Below, one piece after another: positions 13,190 to 27,700 of a DNA stretch of 64,000 nt (position 1 is its first letter; every line of letters begins with the position of its first letter). The translations under genes and the position numbers were made by a program. Source of the DNA: Anthopleura xanthogrammica (lineage: Eukaryota; Cnidaria; Anthozoa; Actiniaria; Actiniidae). The stretch lies in NCBI GenBank assembly GCA_964019055.1, contig OZ025212.1, positions 882,157 to 946,156 on the forward strand. Reading direction: 5' to 3'. Below the pieces are notes generated by a model. That model saw only the letters and a program-made list of their open reading frames with translations, was not told the origin of the DNA and ran no database searches.

Positions 13190-14716
13190 TTTCAAGGTAT
13201 TTTTGGGTTAAAAGACAAGAAAATCTGCTTGAATCCCAAAGTAAACGCTAGTAAAATGGCGGGAATGGAGTGTTTATGATTCCACGCGGCCGCTTCGAAC
13301 CCTCACTCATGTGCTTACGGCGTGAACAATATTAAAACAGCCAATCACAGTTCGAGTTTACCGCTATCGCCCTTTGAACCAACCGAAATACTGCCACCTG
13401 ATTGGCTAGAATTGGTTCATTCAACTTTGGTCTAATAGAAAAACCTGTTTTGTCACGATAGAGATTTGGGCAAGAATACAACAGTATTGCATCATTCGCT
13501 ACAATCGACACCTAAACACGTGCCTCATATATACATATATAACCCACGCTGTTGTCTATAAACATGCGCAAAACAAACGATAATTGAACAAGGTCTTCAC
13601 GATCACTTAGAATAAGAATTTATTCTATTATTTCTCAAAATCATTTTTGGATGGATTTACCAATCTTTTTAAGTGTTTTTCCTTGATGGGTGATGTCTGA
13701 TCAAAACCAGGCATCGTTTCAAGCCTGTTTCACCTGTTCTGAGATCATATTTATCAGTCGAGAAAACTATAACCTTTGCTGCCAAAATTAGGCATCACGA
13801 GAATGGACCTATCGCTAACTTGTAGCAAATTTTATTTCCAATGATAATATATGATTTATTAATGTGTTATTTCTTGAATTGGCGAGGGCTTTTCGTAATA
13901 AAGGCTTCTTTTGTTCTTGATCAATGAGTTAGAACCGGCTTTGAAACTTTGTCAAAAGGCTAAGTACAAAAATTAATTGGGATCTTAATCGATCATTTCA
14001 CTATAAGAGAAAAAATGCTATTTCCATAGAAACATAACAGAAACAATTGCGGAAGTAAAATATCCATCGTACAACCATATCGTATGTATATATCATTTTA
14101 TTTTTCGTTTGTTTTCAATATATCTTCCCATAAATTTATTATTTTCACAAGAATTCTAAAGTTTTAGGTCATTTCGGGTATTTTCTAGTACAGCATCGAA
14201 AAATATATAAATATTTTATCTGGTAAACGAAGCACACTATTACTTCATACACTTTTGTTCATAAATATTTTTTGTAATATCACTTTTATGGAAAATAATT
14301 TCGGAAAATGAGTTCTTTACCAACGGAATATCTGGCAAGTAGACTGCTTAGGCTTACGTTCGGCTTCAATTTTAATATCATGCATTTATGAATTAAAGGA
14401 AAAGCGAAAATAAACTCGAAGAAATCCTGTTGGCGCAATTTTCTTTTCTCAAGTAAGAGACTTCCCAAGTTTCAAAGTCGGTAGTAACGCTATTTTAGAA
14501 AAACTTTTGAATCTTGTCAAACCAATGCAGTTAGTCAGTTTAAAGTCAGTTTAAAGTCCTACCAAAGTTAAAAACCTCAAATGGTTTTATCGTTGATGCC
14601 AGTTATTCGAATTCTTTGGGTCCTTTTTCAGTTTTGCGCGCGCTGTAGTCGGGTGTGGCAAACCAACTTCAGAGCGAGAACTGACCGATGATATCTCTTT
14701 AATGTATTATTTTTAA
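13190..14716. other. Intergenic region between SLC3 promoter side and BRF1 3' end
   Basis: It contains the 5' flank of the SLC3 gene (minus) and the 3' UTR and downstream flank of BRF1 (minus). The part near 13240-13420 is richer in GC and carries CCAAT/ATTGG-type boxes (CCAATCACAG near 13342, GATTGGCTAG near 13401), which suits a promoter. I see no additional gene; the frame at 14286-14468 is unsupported. Confidence 0.4.
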
Positions 14717-17700
14717 TTAATATTCTTCTTCATAATCTCCATAATCATCCTCCGCACCTAGAATAGAACAAAAAGACTTTATTTAAACAGTGTAGCCCAT
14801 TCAGCTACGAGGGTGATTTCAATACAGGCCCTGCATATATATGATATTAATATTCATATTGAGTTAGTTTGCGTTCATGTTATGTCAAACAAGTTTTACG
14901 GGTGACCATACTATCTTGACCTCTGGTAAACGTGTGACTTGTGGAGGGCGTTATCTTGTGACACGCCCAATCTGGCCCACCCCAACATTATGCCTAACTA
15001 TTATAAAGTGTAAGTAAATGCAACGCGGTGAAATAGACCTCTTTTGCTCATTTCAAACCACGTGTCATTTCTTTGAGAATAGGATTCTTTGTTTCATTTG
15101 CCTCCAAACAAAGAAATGCTACTCAAGGGAATGACACGTGGTGAAATTGGCAAAACATTACGCCCAAGCTAAAGAAGTCTGTTACAGGTTACGATTAAAG
15201 TACTGTCAACAACAGCCATACGCCCAACATGGTGTTGGAGGGCAAAATTGAGTTATTTTGGGGGACATCTTTCTTGTCGTCCCAAAATCTGGAAAAATGA
15301 GTCAAATCAATTTCTCCAGAAGGATTCGTTTCTCTAACGACTTTAGCTCTCGTGCAAACAAGAAATTTGGGCGTATCTCTACTCACCATTATCATATATT
15401 TGACCGAACAGCTGCGCTGCGCTGACATGATTGTCATCCTCGTCATAGTCCTCGTCCTCTTCGTCCAGTACTTCTTCTTGTGGTGTTTGGTCTGATCCAG
15501 CATACTCAACTGGGCCACTTTCAACCACTACTTCTCTCTCCTCTACCGCTGGCTTGGGTGGGGTTTGGTTGCTAGGCGACGGAGATAGCTGAAGAAAAAA
15601 TAAAGATTTTTCATTGACCTGCCACAAGTCGAACTCCCTTGTCTATCGCCATTCCCGAGCGCAACGAGTAAGGAACGAACGATAAATTCAACAAAATGGC
15701 CATTAGTGAGATAAAAAATACCTTTATTTTCTTTGGCTTTTCTGCAGCAGTAGTCGGCATTTTCAGCGCCTCCCTGCAACGAAATAAAATTAATCCGTCA
15801 TCTTCAAGTGACGGCTTAAGAAAGACGATCTTTTCCTTCCCCCTAACTCTTCACTACTTAACCCCAGTACTTAACATCCACCCTGGAGTCTGACTCAAAA
15901 GGAAACATGTGACACTAAGCTCACAAAATAGGATTATGGTTTGATATTAGTTTACATGTATTTTGGGTAGTAGAAGGTTTTTCAGCTTGCATCAGTTGCG
16001 CGAGATATCTTAATAAAAAAAACTTTGCGGCGCGACTTGAACATTAAATCGAAAAGATTTTAAGCGCGCAACGCAAATTTTTATGAACAATATTACAGGT
16101 TTGTTGAAGACTACTTAAACATAATTGAACGCCTTTTAATACCGATCGCGCACGAAAATGTGTACTTTATCGCAACATTAGTGGTATTAGCTACTATCTA
16201 CCGTTGACGAAAATAGAACGACGGAACTGTGTTTGACGATCTATCCAAAACTAGTTCACTACCTTTTCTTTCCTTCAGGTTTTGGAGGAATTTTTGGTAC
16301 AAGAAAGCCATCAACTGTAGTCCCTGTGGAGGGGACTGGCCTAGACGGTGTTGTTGGAGTAACAGGTTCAGCAGGTTCAGCAGGTTTGGTTGACTGGCTG
16401 GTTTCCAAGTCTCTTAACACCTCATAGTTTATCTTTCTGGATATTTTCTTTTCGACTAACATTTTTTCGATAGCTTCTCCAGCTGTTGCTGCTGCGGGTT
16501 GGTTCTTTTTACTTTTAGCTTTTCTTTTCTATAACCAAATGAAATAATGAATTAATAGGCGGATTGGTGGATGGGTGGAAGGAGGGATGGATGGATGGAT
16601 GGATGGATGGATGGATGGATGGATGAGATGAGATGAGATGGGATGGGATGGGATGGGATGGGATGGGATGGGATGGGATGGGATGGGATGGGATGGGATG
16701 GGATGGGATGGGATGGGATGGGATGGGATGGGATGGGATGGGATGGGATGGGATGGGATGGGATGGGATGGGATGGGATGGGATGGGATGGGATGGGATG
16801 GGATGGGATGGGATGGGATGGGATGGGATGGGATGGGATGGGATGGGATGGGATGGGATGGGATGGGATGGGATGGGATGGGATGGGATGGGATGGGATG
16901 GGATGGGATGGGATGGGATGGGATGGGATGGGATGGGATGGGATGGGATGGGATGGGATGGGATGGGATGGGATGGGATGGGATGGGATGGGATGGGATG
17001 GGATGGGATGGGATGGGATGGGATGGGATGGGATGGGATGGGATGGGATGGGATGGGATGGGATGGGATGGGATGGATGGATGGATGGATGGATGGATGG
17101 ATGGATGGATGGATGGATGGATGGATGGATGGATGGATGGATGGATGGATGCGCACCTTTTTTGGTTCAGGCTTGTTGATTCCTTGTTCTTTCTCTCTTG
17201 CTTCTCTTTCTTCTCTTTCTAGAAACAGATTACGGGCAAAGGAATTTATTTTATCTTCTATAGCTACTTCACTGCGAAATGCGTACCCTTTTAATACCAG
17301 TGCTCGGTTTTCTAAAGCAGCGCTACATGGGTCAGATAGAAGTCAAACGAGTGCGTGAGATCACGAGAGATTGAATCAGACCTCTCACTTTTTAGGCGGC
17401 GCAGTACTCTTGCTCTTTATCAGTTCCATTATTCTTTCTGCAGGAAGTAATTTTAGATTGAAATCAAATTCTTATCCTCACCTTTCATCATTTCTAAATA
17501 TTCCTTGTTTTCTTCCATCCACACTTTAGTTTTTATTTCTACTTCATCGTTTGTTAAAAGACACTGTTGAACAATAAAAACAACTTCAGTCTACATTCTA
17601 TACTCTGTGCTGTCAGGTCTACCCATCGTGTGCTGTCAGGTCTACCCATTTTGCTCATCCTCGATCTACTCTAGATACATAGAGTTCCCTAGAAACGCGC

Positions 17701-19903
17701 GGTTTAACTAACTGGTTTTAGACAGCAGATTCTTACACATACCAGAGGCGCCTGCGCAGTGGTGTGGAGAGGAATTGGGTGGGTTGAAGGCTAGGGAGAG
17801 GAGAGGAGCTCTCTGTACGTTCTTCACTTTTCACTGTTCTTCACTTTTCACTGAGTCACCTTCTCTCCGCGCCAAAGCGCAGGCTGTCAGAGCATATTAT
17901 GTACCATGTATCATTATATAATACCGCACACGGTACGGTCACGGAATAGCATCTCCAGTTTTAACCAATCATAGTCAGAACAGAATATACCGTACGTTAT
18001 CCCACATGTTTGTTGACGTAATTCACGGATACGTAAATTATACTTACTCCGTCGAGTTCTACGTCATCCAATCCAGTAAGATCTAGTTCTTCGTTTCCGT
18101 CTTCATCTAATACGAGAAGAACAAACAAAATATACTAAAATTCTTTCAGGGTTTAATTTTTTAGGTAGTATTATAAAAGCTCCGCTACCGCTGCAGTAGA
18201 TTTCATGGCTGCGCGCACAGTACACGGCACGGTTACCGAACAGAGTTGTCTGTTATTTCATAAAATAATCAGCACGTGGCACTCATACCTATTCATTTTC
18301 AAGAAACTTGAACAAAAAGCTCATGACATACCAAAAGTCGGAGTATAATCAATTCTAGTTTGCTGTTGTTGCTGTTCTGCAGCGATTTCTGCTGTTCTAC
18401 GCTCTGCAATCCTTGTTTCAATAGGAATATCCTGGGTTGGTTCAGTTGTATGCATAACAGTATCATCACTGGGATGATTCTCTTTATTCCCAGTATTGGT
18501 ATCCGGAATATTAATAGTTTCATTTTCTCTGCGAATTCCTAACATATTATCAATTTCTTCTTGGAATTTTTCGATCTGATTTGTAAATTCAGGGTTATTA
18601 AGTTCTTCAGCTTGTTGCTTTGCTTTTTTTCGGGCGTGTGTAAAACTAGGCGGATCTTGCTCCTCTTCCAAGTCAATTTTCTGGAATTCATCGATAGTTA
18701 GTTGACTTGACGGAGTGTCTTTGAATTCTCCAAGCCTTTTTCGTATTGTCGTGTCGCTTATTCGTACCACTCGTACAACTTCTTTTACAGTTCTGCTAAA
18801 ATTGTGGAATCTCGCGGCTACAAGAAGAGCTGTAAGAGGTCAAAATTAGCTAGATTTAGAAATAATACGGTTTAAAATAAAATTTGACATATTCATTTAA
18901 ATTGATGAGACAACTTTTGGGCTAATCTGAGTCAGTGCACGGCTAACTCACTGATTGAATTGGAATATAGCTTGTTAGGTTTTGCGGAGGGAGAAAAACG
19001 GGTGGACTAGGATGCGGGATGATGTCGAGTCCAAGGTGCACTTATTCCTACAATATACAAATGAGATCTTAAATTACAGTTTTAATACTCTTATAGATGT
19101 ACCTGCACCACATAGACCAGAAGGGCGTCGCCCATGATGTATCCAGTCTCTCTTCATGCGAGACACTAATCTCAATGCTGTCATGGCAACGTCATGTTCC
19201 TTTTCGCCAAACTCCAGTTTATGTGCAAAACGATGGATATAAAGACATGGATCTAAAAATACATTAATATCTTCATTAGGAAGATAATGGGCAGTGATGG
19301 GTGGTGGTGAGATCTTTGGCCAAATGCATAGCATTTTTCCCTACTACGAGCCTGCCTTAGCAAAACCCATGAAACAGAATTTTAATTGGTTCTGGGTAGC
19401 CACTTCATGTCTTTTTGAAATTTAGAGCCATTGGGGGAGGGTGAAGTAGTAGCAGTCTTTATTCCCCCCTCCCTCCCCCTCCCCCATCACCATTACCACC
19501 TCTTCAATCCTTATATAGCCAATAGTTTGACTATACTAAAAAAATAGCTACAATAGCAAAGAATGGCAACATTTAATGAATATCATGTCCTTACCAATTG
19601 CAGGGAGGTTGATGTAAAGCTCTTGAGCAATTTTTAGATATGCTCTTCCAAGTGTAAAAACATCAATCTAGGGGATAAAAAAGTTGCAAAATCTATCAAG
19701 TAAAGTTGCGATGACTGGGGAAAAATGATATAGTTTGACTCCACCCTAGTATCAAACTAACCTGTAAAACATCACTGAAGTCCAACAACATATCTGAACT
19801 ACTGTTAAGGAAACAATCATGAAATGACAGCTATAGGTTTGTCGTCCACAGAGCTATACATGTTTCCCTTATATAACAATGACCATTTTTTATTCTTTAT
19901 TTA

Positions 19904-19939
<36 letters not shown>

Positions 19940-21782
19940 TTAATGATAATAAAAATAAATAATGATAATGATAACAAAAATAATTAATAATAATATATAA
20001 TGATAATAATAATAATAATAATAATAAAAGGATACGAGGAGTTTTCTCTGTTCTACAAACCAGGTACAAGCATGCCGCTACAACATGACTGGTTCTTCTA
20101 CCTCTTGTTAGTCTTTTGTTTACAGCAAGTTTGTAGAAATTAAAAGCTGTGTCAATACAATGCTGGTTCATTTGAAGCTGATGACCCAAGGCATTGATCC
20201 TCTTCCGACCTAGTGGGGAAAACCAAAAACAATCATAATCTGAGGTACAACTACATAGAAAGCATGCCTTGCCATGACCATGATGTTTTATAGATTGTGA
20301 TGCAACCACGACGTAAGCTTTTCACAGTCATATAAAATCTGCTCTATCATCATCAGCATCACAATCATCATCATCATTGATGTCATCACTATATCTTTCA
20401 TCACCACCATCAACCTCGTCATTACCACCATCATTACCACAATCATTGTCATCAGCATCATCAGTCTCATCAGTCTCATGCATCATCACTATCATTCTCA
20501 TCCTTGATGTCATCACCATATCACTTTCATTACCATCATCAAAATTGTCATCATCACCACAATCATTGTCATCAGCACCATCACCAATGATCATCAGTAT
20601 CATGCATCATCATCATCATCGTCTTACTATTCTCATGAGAGAACAAAACTTTGAATAAAAAAGAAAATTTACAAAGCATTCTGGTAGTTGTAGTAAAATG
20701 ATACTAGTACATTATAACAATTTTACAAACTGATTAAAATTCATTAATATTAATATCCATTTTCACATCATTTAATAAAACCATACATTACACATACCAT
20801 TTTCTAGCGTCACAGCTCTTGATTCTTGTCCTAATCCATGACGAAACCCTGATCCAATCCCTATACCAGCCTTATTACCTAAAAGTAATATATTAATAAT
20901 AAATTAATAATATCAACACATTAAATTAAATAATCAAAGTCTAAAAATGTCAAACTTATAGCACAAAAAATCATAGTTAAAGCATACGAAAATTGTAGAA
21001 TTGAAAAAAGAATTATTATTTTCTTATTAATATTTTACAAATGAAAATGTTCTATATTTCCATATCCCAAAACTTTGTACATTATATAATTTAATTTTGT
21101 TGAGTCACGTGACACCCTTCCTGCAACGTGGTCCAACGGGTTGAATGTCCGCCTCACAATCCACTACTTATCAGGCCCGCCAAGATCGAGTCCCTGATTT
21201 GGGTTTCTCACTTTCAAAATCCTCATAACAATTTATTTTGACTTCTTTTTTTTCTTTTTACATTAATATTTTTAACATTATTACGATTTTAGACGAAATA
21301 TATTTCTTTCAACGAATAGCTGGTTTCAAGATATAAAATAAAAAATATAAACTCATATGAAAAAAGTTAAATTCTTAATACTAGTAAAAAATGAAATAAA
21401 TTAATAGCAAAAAGTAAAATAAATTAAAAGAATATATAAACCAGAAAAATTCCTATTTTTTTGCGAGAAGGAAAATAACATTAAGCTTAGGTTTATGATC
21501 ATCAGATCATAAACGCTTAATCTAAGGCAGCCATGACACGAGGAACAGCCATGTTGAACCACGTTTGGCGTTAAATACTCCATTCTTCTCCAATAAACTA
21601 CCTTCAGAAGATACAAATTGTCCAATAGCACTAGTTCCTCCAATACTATTCTCCTGGAATTGTACTTCAGAGACGATAATGTTGTCTTCAAGAACTGAAC
21701 CACAGTTTACACAGACAGCATTGCCACGAGATGGATCGAAGTCAATGTCGCTACCACCACAATTTGAACAAACCTGAGACAT
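14717..21782 (-). CDS. BRF1: BRF1, TFIIB-related factor of RNA polymerase III initiation complex TFIIIB (complete)
   Basis: BRF1 joins TBP and BDP1 in TFIIIB and recruits RNA polymerase III to tRNA and 5S genes. Fourteen exons add up to 1953 bases, 650 residues: 21782-21602, 20878-20798, 20209-20036, 19793-19762, 19667-19595, 19252-19103, 18829-18332, 18106-18048, 17563-17482, 17218-17157, 16528-16263, 15773-15722, 15588-15387 and 14757-14717. All borders are GT-AG and all phases agree. The N-terminal zinc ribbon has C5, C8, C24 and C27 (VCSNCGG ... [12 protein letters not shown]). Two cyclin folds follow, with [54 protein letters not shown] and [18 protein letters not shown]. After these come [20 protein letters not shown], the BRF homology block [44 protein letters not shown] and an acidic tail ending EEEY. 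Only the middle linkers differ clearly from vertebrate BRF1. Confidence 0.96.
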
Positions 21783-24700
21783 TATTAACACTAAACTACC
21801 TTGGAATCAAGCTGGATTGGAGATAAAAGGGAAATTTATGGTCTAAAGAAATGAATTTTGAAGTCTACTCTGTCAAGCCATAGTGTAAATGATAGTAAAG
21901 AGGGGTTACAGTGAATCATGGGAGATGATGAAATTATTACTGTCGGGGGGAGGGGAAGTAAGCTTGATTTTGACACAAGTGTTTTTTACAGTAAAATATC
22001 TCTAAATTCTTTTCTAAATCGACTGAAAGTTGCTCTTGAAATACAGTGAATTAATTTATTCATGAATTGTAATGGTTCGTATTGAAAGCAGACTTAGCCG
22101 TTGGGTGGGTGGGGGGGGGGGGGGGGGTAGAAGTAATAAATTGCATCAATACTTTTGCCTTTTTTAGCTAAATATTTAGTTATTGGTTCAATTTTCTTTT
22201 CCTTTTAATAGTTTATATTTTTTATTTTGTGAATTAAGTTTGTCAAAGAGGTATCATATACCATATTCACTCGAATAAGCGCCTCCCTCGAATAAGCGCC
22301 GCATTTAAGGACGTTTGTGGGCATTGTTTCTGCGCATCCTTTCTGAGCGCGCGCGAGTTTTTCAAATGAGCGAGGAAAGCCTGGTCTATTTAACATTAGA
22401 AAAAACCTACTAATGGTCTATCACCAATCGAGCCCTGTGATTGGCTGAGCTACTAGGGGTCTATTAGTGATAGACCTCTAGTAGCGAAAAGCGCCGGTTT
22501 TGAAAACCAAAAAATATATATTTAAAGCAAAATCCAAAACTTTTTGCATCCTTTTATTGGACCGATTAGTAGGTTTTTACTAAAACAATTAGACCTCTCG
22601 CCCTCATGGCCTACGAGTCAATAGCCCATTCGGCCTTCGGCCTCATGGGCTATTGACTCGTAGACCATTCGGACTCGAGGACTAATTGTTAATTAGTATA
22701 AATACAAAGGTGATTATACAAAATCGCGCGCTCTGATTGGTTTTCTATCTCGGATTATCAGCCGATAATCACCTTTTCGGACAAAATGGCTGTCAGCGTG
22801 ACCGTCGCGCTTTTAAAAAATAAAATATTTTCACTTTCAATGTTGTTTCCTTCTTTCTTTTTTGAAATAATCACCTTTTTATTTATACTAAAACAATTAT
22901 TCACCTCAAGCTCAGTGGTTATCGATGAATATTTACCTCGCAGCTCGAAGACTCGCCGCTCGGTAAATATTCATCGATAAGGGGCACTTGGACGAAAATC
23001 GATGAAAATTGGAAATGACTTGAAACTTGGTTAAACCTATCTATATGGCTCTAATAGTAGCCAAGGAACATATTTTCTTCACAGTTAAAAGTGGTGGGTA
23101 AAAATTGTTCATTTTTTTCAGCATCTAAATTGTGAGTAAATGACGTCATTTACTCAACCCTATTGTTCTTTTACCCTTTGAACCAAAATTTCTCAACTGC
23201 AAGTGGCTCCCAGGCTAAGATTTTCGCAAATCTGGTTTTCCTGAACATAATTGAGTAATATTATCCTCAAATATTTGAATTATTCTGACTTTCGACAATT
23301 TTTGTTATAATATAAAGATCTGTAATATATGTCAAAATGAAAAAAATGACATCACATGGAAAAGAATCACAACTAATTTTCCAAAAAGAAAAAAAATTTC
23401 ACGAGATCGAAGCTCACGCATTTTGATGGCGACGCGCGACTTCAAACCTTCATAAATCCTGTGTAGAATCTTTTTTCATAATTATTTTCTTTTGTTCTAG
23501 TCATAAAGAAACAAATTTGACGTCAGAAAAAGTTACATAAAATTGGAACTCTGTTTTCTTAGAATTTTTAATGTTTTGATAAACGCGGCAGGCTGCAATA
23601 GAAATTTGCAATAGAGATTTTGCTCGAGACGTAAAGTCCGAGAAAGAACTAGGTCGAGATCGCCGTCCGTTTTCACACAACGTAACACTTAAGCACCAGA
23701 ACGGGAAAACAAGCAAAACTTCACCAAATTAAAATACTAACGTGACGCCAGCTCGTTTTCAAGACGGTTTTTCGTGCGCGCGCCTTCGTCCTTGCTGCTG
23801 CAGTCCTCGCTAGAACGTGAAAAAGCACCAAGTGACGTTCTGGAGAGTGACGTTCTGCTGGCATCATCGTCTGCCGTCGCTGTCCGCTCCCGTAACGATG
23901 TTACTTGACGAGAGGACCGACGGCGTTCTCGACCTAGTCCTTTCTCGGACTTGACGCCGTCCTCGTCCTCCCGTCCTGATGCTTAAGGTCCCTATTTTGT
24001 GACGGATCACTCGTGACCCAAAACAGTTGTTTACTCCGAACACTGAATCATCGAACAGATAAGCGACCATCAGCTGACAGTAGACTGACCGATAATAATC
24101 AGAAATTATTGCACTATGACTTTCGTTTGATCTCATTTTCGTCGTAAATAACGCTGAAACAACGAGAATATTACACAAAAATTAGTTTCCGCCTGATTTC
24201 ACTCATGAATTCAACAACAGTATTCCTTATTCTTGTGGCAGTCTTATCAGGTAAACAATACCAACTTATTCTTAAGTGTATTACGTTTATATTAGGTTTA
24301 CCTGATTTACTGCCGATTTTTAATACTATTAATTGATATATAAACTAGGAATTAATCAAGTTACCTTCAGCCAGAGACCTACAATGATCTTAATGAACCG
24401 AACTTAAAATGATAAACAATTTGACAGCAATTTCGATCACAAATTTGGCAACTCCTTTGCTTCATAATTTGAGATCATGAACTTTTTCTTTTCTCGCTTC
24501 TCAGAAGCACTATGGTCTGTATATGTAAGGTTTTATAAGGTTTCCGCTCTGTTCTTGATTAACTACAAGTAAATCTTTCGGGCGAAAATATTAAAATGGA
24601 TGTCAGGGCAAAATATGCCGTTTTTAATGATAATCATGTTATAGAGGTCATGATCACCGGTCAGAACACCGGAATCAAAAAAGCGAGTGTGACACCAGTT

Positions 24701-27700
24701 TTCCACAAGTTTAATTTCAAAAATGTCAGTAATTTTGCAAAAGTTTGGCTTTCGTACGAATAGCCGTCGTCAGTTGGTGCAGCGAGCACACTGTAGTGTT
24801 CATATGGAAGCCGCCAAACCTTTTTTTAAATATTTCGCGGAAATGACCGTGAACCAGAGTTCAGGGAGGAAATTTTTCACTGCGTGAAACACAAATTATA
24901 AGAATACGTAGAATAATAAGTGGTTCAGAACGAAAGCTACATAATGTTTTCACTGGCGACAAACTGAAACAACCTGTCTTGATCTTAGCTCAGATTTCAG
25001 CTATTACTGACACATTTTGTTTTTTTTGTATTCTCACCATTACGTTATTGAAATGGTTAGTTATTTTCCGTGATTATGTCTGGTGGTTAAAGTGGGGCTT
25101 TGTGGTTCGCCAAGATGCAGATGCAGATGTAGTGCGACGCACGTACACAAGCCTCTAATTAATAAGTGTTGCGGTGGTAAAATGGCTTTTTGTCAGTTCT
25201 GACAAGAGGAAAAGAAATTAACTGAAATCTTATATTCAATTTATAACAAAAAATATTTCGGCAAATAAAGGAAGTGGATAGAATGAGAAAATTCACCATA
25301 TTTGCGTGGCTTGGGTAGCTCCGCCAACCTATTACACGAATCCATCTGGTTTTCTGGCTTCAAATCAACACCAAGAAAAGATCTGAAGCCATGACCACCG
25401 AGGAGCTGTTTCATTCTGTTCACTTTAATTTACTCTTTATTTTGTTTCTATGTATAGGCGCAAATGCGGACTTGCTAGACGATCTTAATTGTAACAGAAC
25501 ATACTTCACCCATGGTGTCTCACTGTGTCAGAGGATTACACTAGAACGTCTAGCACGAAGCAAAGACATCACGTGCGAGTAAGTATGGATACGATGATAG
25601 AACTGTGTCTCAGCTAGTGGCATCCTGATAATGAGGATCATCGAGCACTAGTAACACTTGACTATGCGCACTGCAACTGGCTCGAATCCTATACAAAAAC
25701 ACATGGCCGCCATGTTGAATGACTAAATCTTTTCTTCTTTGAAGTCAACCCTCATTTAAGGCTGGAATTGCCACTCACACCCTATCTATTTCTTAAATTT
25801 TCTTAAGAACTTAATTATTTACTTCAAATTTTATATTACTTAATATTATATATAGAAATGTTTTGTGTATTATTAACTAGGTAGCATAATATTAACTTTC
25901 ATATTGTAATTCTTATCCACACGCCCCTTGTGGAAATCAGCTTTAGTTGACGGGGCTAGCGTGTCTAAATAAAGTTTACTTACTTACTTATAGATGATTA
26001 ACATTTATATATAATAGAAATAGACTGAATGTGAAGCAATATTTTTTACAGGTCTGTGTACGAAAAGCAAGTCAGTTGTATAGATCGCCTTGTACAGAAG
26101 TGTCTGGAGGGTTCAAAATTTGCCATGTTTAAGAAGATAGTTGTTGACTTGCTCAAGATTATTACTCTTAACTGTGGAACAGGTGAGTGTAAACAGCCCA
26201 TCCCCTTCCACCCCCCCCCCCCCCCCCCGATACGGTGGTTAATCAGTAACTTATTTCATTAATATTTTCTGTACAGTAAATCAAAGAGTAAACACGTTTT
26301 TTTTCCAACAACTGGGTTGTAAAGACGGAACTCTACAAAATTTCAAGCTGGCAATTAGGTGTTGGAATGATTTTGTTACCAAATACAAAGCAAACAGAAA
26401 TGATCCAGCCTTATGCAAGTACGTTATGTTATTCACTTTACTTGGATTAGCGATTATGATGGTTATGATATGATGATGTCATGATAGTGATGATGATGAC
26501 GACGACGATAATTATGGTGATAATGATAATAATTCTGATGATGGTGATAATGAGAACGATGCTGATGAAATATGATGATGATAATGATGATACTGATGAT
26601 GATAATAATTGTGAAGGTGATTTTGGATGATTGATGATCATGGTGATAGTAATGGTCACGATGAAGATGATGATGCTTTTCATGGTGATGTTAATGATGC
26701 TGGTAGATGAAATACCGGATAACCACTGGTTATTATTGAATAACCATAATTATAACGATAAAGATGATATTGATCAGTGATAAAGTCGGCAGTGTTTCAT
26801 GTTAATTGTTATCAGATCTCTAGCTGATGCCAAGAAGTGTGTAGCCAACGCAACGAACCATTACTGCCCTGTGGTGAACCTGGAACCAGATTCCTGCAAC
26901 CCCTTCTGCGCAAATGGTACCGACGACCATCGTAAATGTCCAGGTAAAGCCCCATACCAACCGCCAGGTAGTCTTGCTGGTCAACCAAAAATAATTTAAA
27001 ATAAAATAAACTATGACACTTTTATATTTATTTATTTTTCGTTCCAGTTCTTTCGATTTCTCTGACTTGTAAGAAGGATTTTTACTACGAGAAAGAGAAA
27101 GAATGCGAGAGATTGTTCATCGATGCTTTGGCCGACAAGACAAGTAAATCCGCCTCGTGCAGGTAATGATGATCACATCAGTTACGCTTTACAACCATGA
27201 ATCAGATCTTCTTTTCTGACTCTTATCGCGGCCCGATAAGGCCGGATTCGGAATGACGATTGTACCGTTAATGATGTCATAGCCATATAGAGGAGGACAA
27301 AACAATAGATTCAAATTCTCAAGGGAGCGAAATTCTTTTGTTTTGCCCTCCAAATTGAGCTGCTTTGACGTCACGTGAAAGGGGTCTTTACACCGCAGTC
27401 GTACCATATACGAGCACTTTGATTCTGTTGATACGAGACGAGAGTTCACTTGGTGTAGTGTAAGTTCCCTGAGAGTTTGTTGTTGTTTTTGAACAAGAAT
27501 TCGATGCAATGGAAAAATCTATTTTTACTTTAGACATTACAAAGTCTTCCTATTTATAGTCTAGCTTTCATGTTTCCCCCAAGAAAATATGCGCGCGCAA
27601 ACTCATGAATAACTGAAACGAACCACATTCGATTGTTGGAAGAGAATTTTGGGTAGTTTATCTTTAAAATTAAAATAAATTGAGGACCATATGGCAGCGC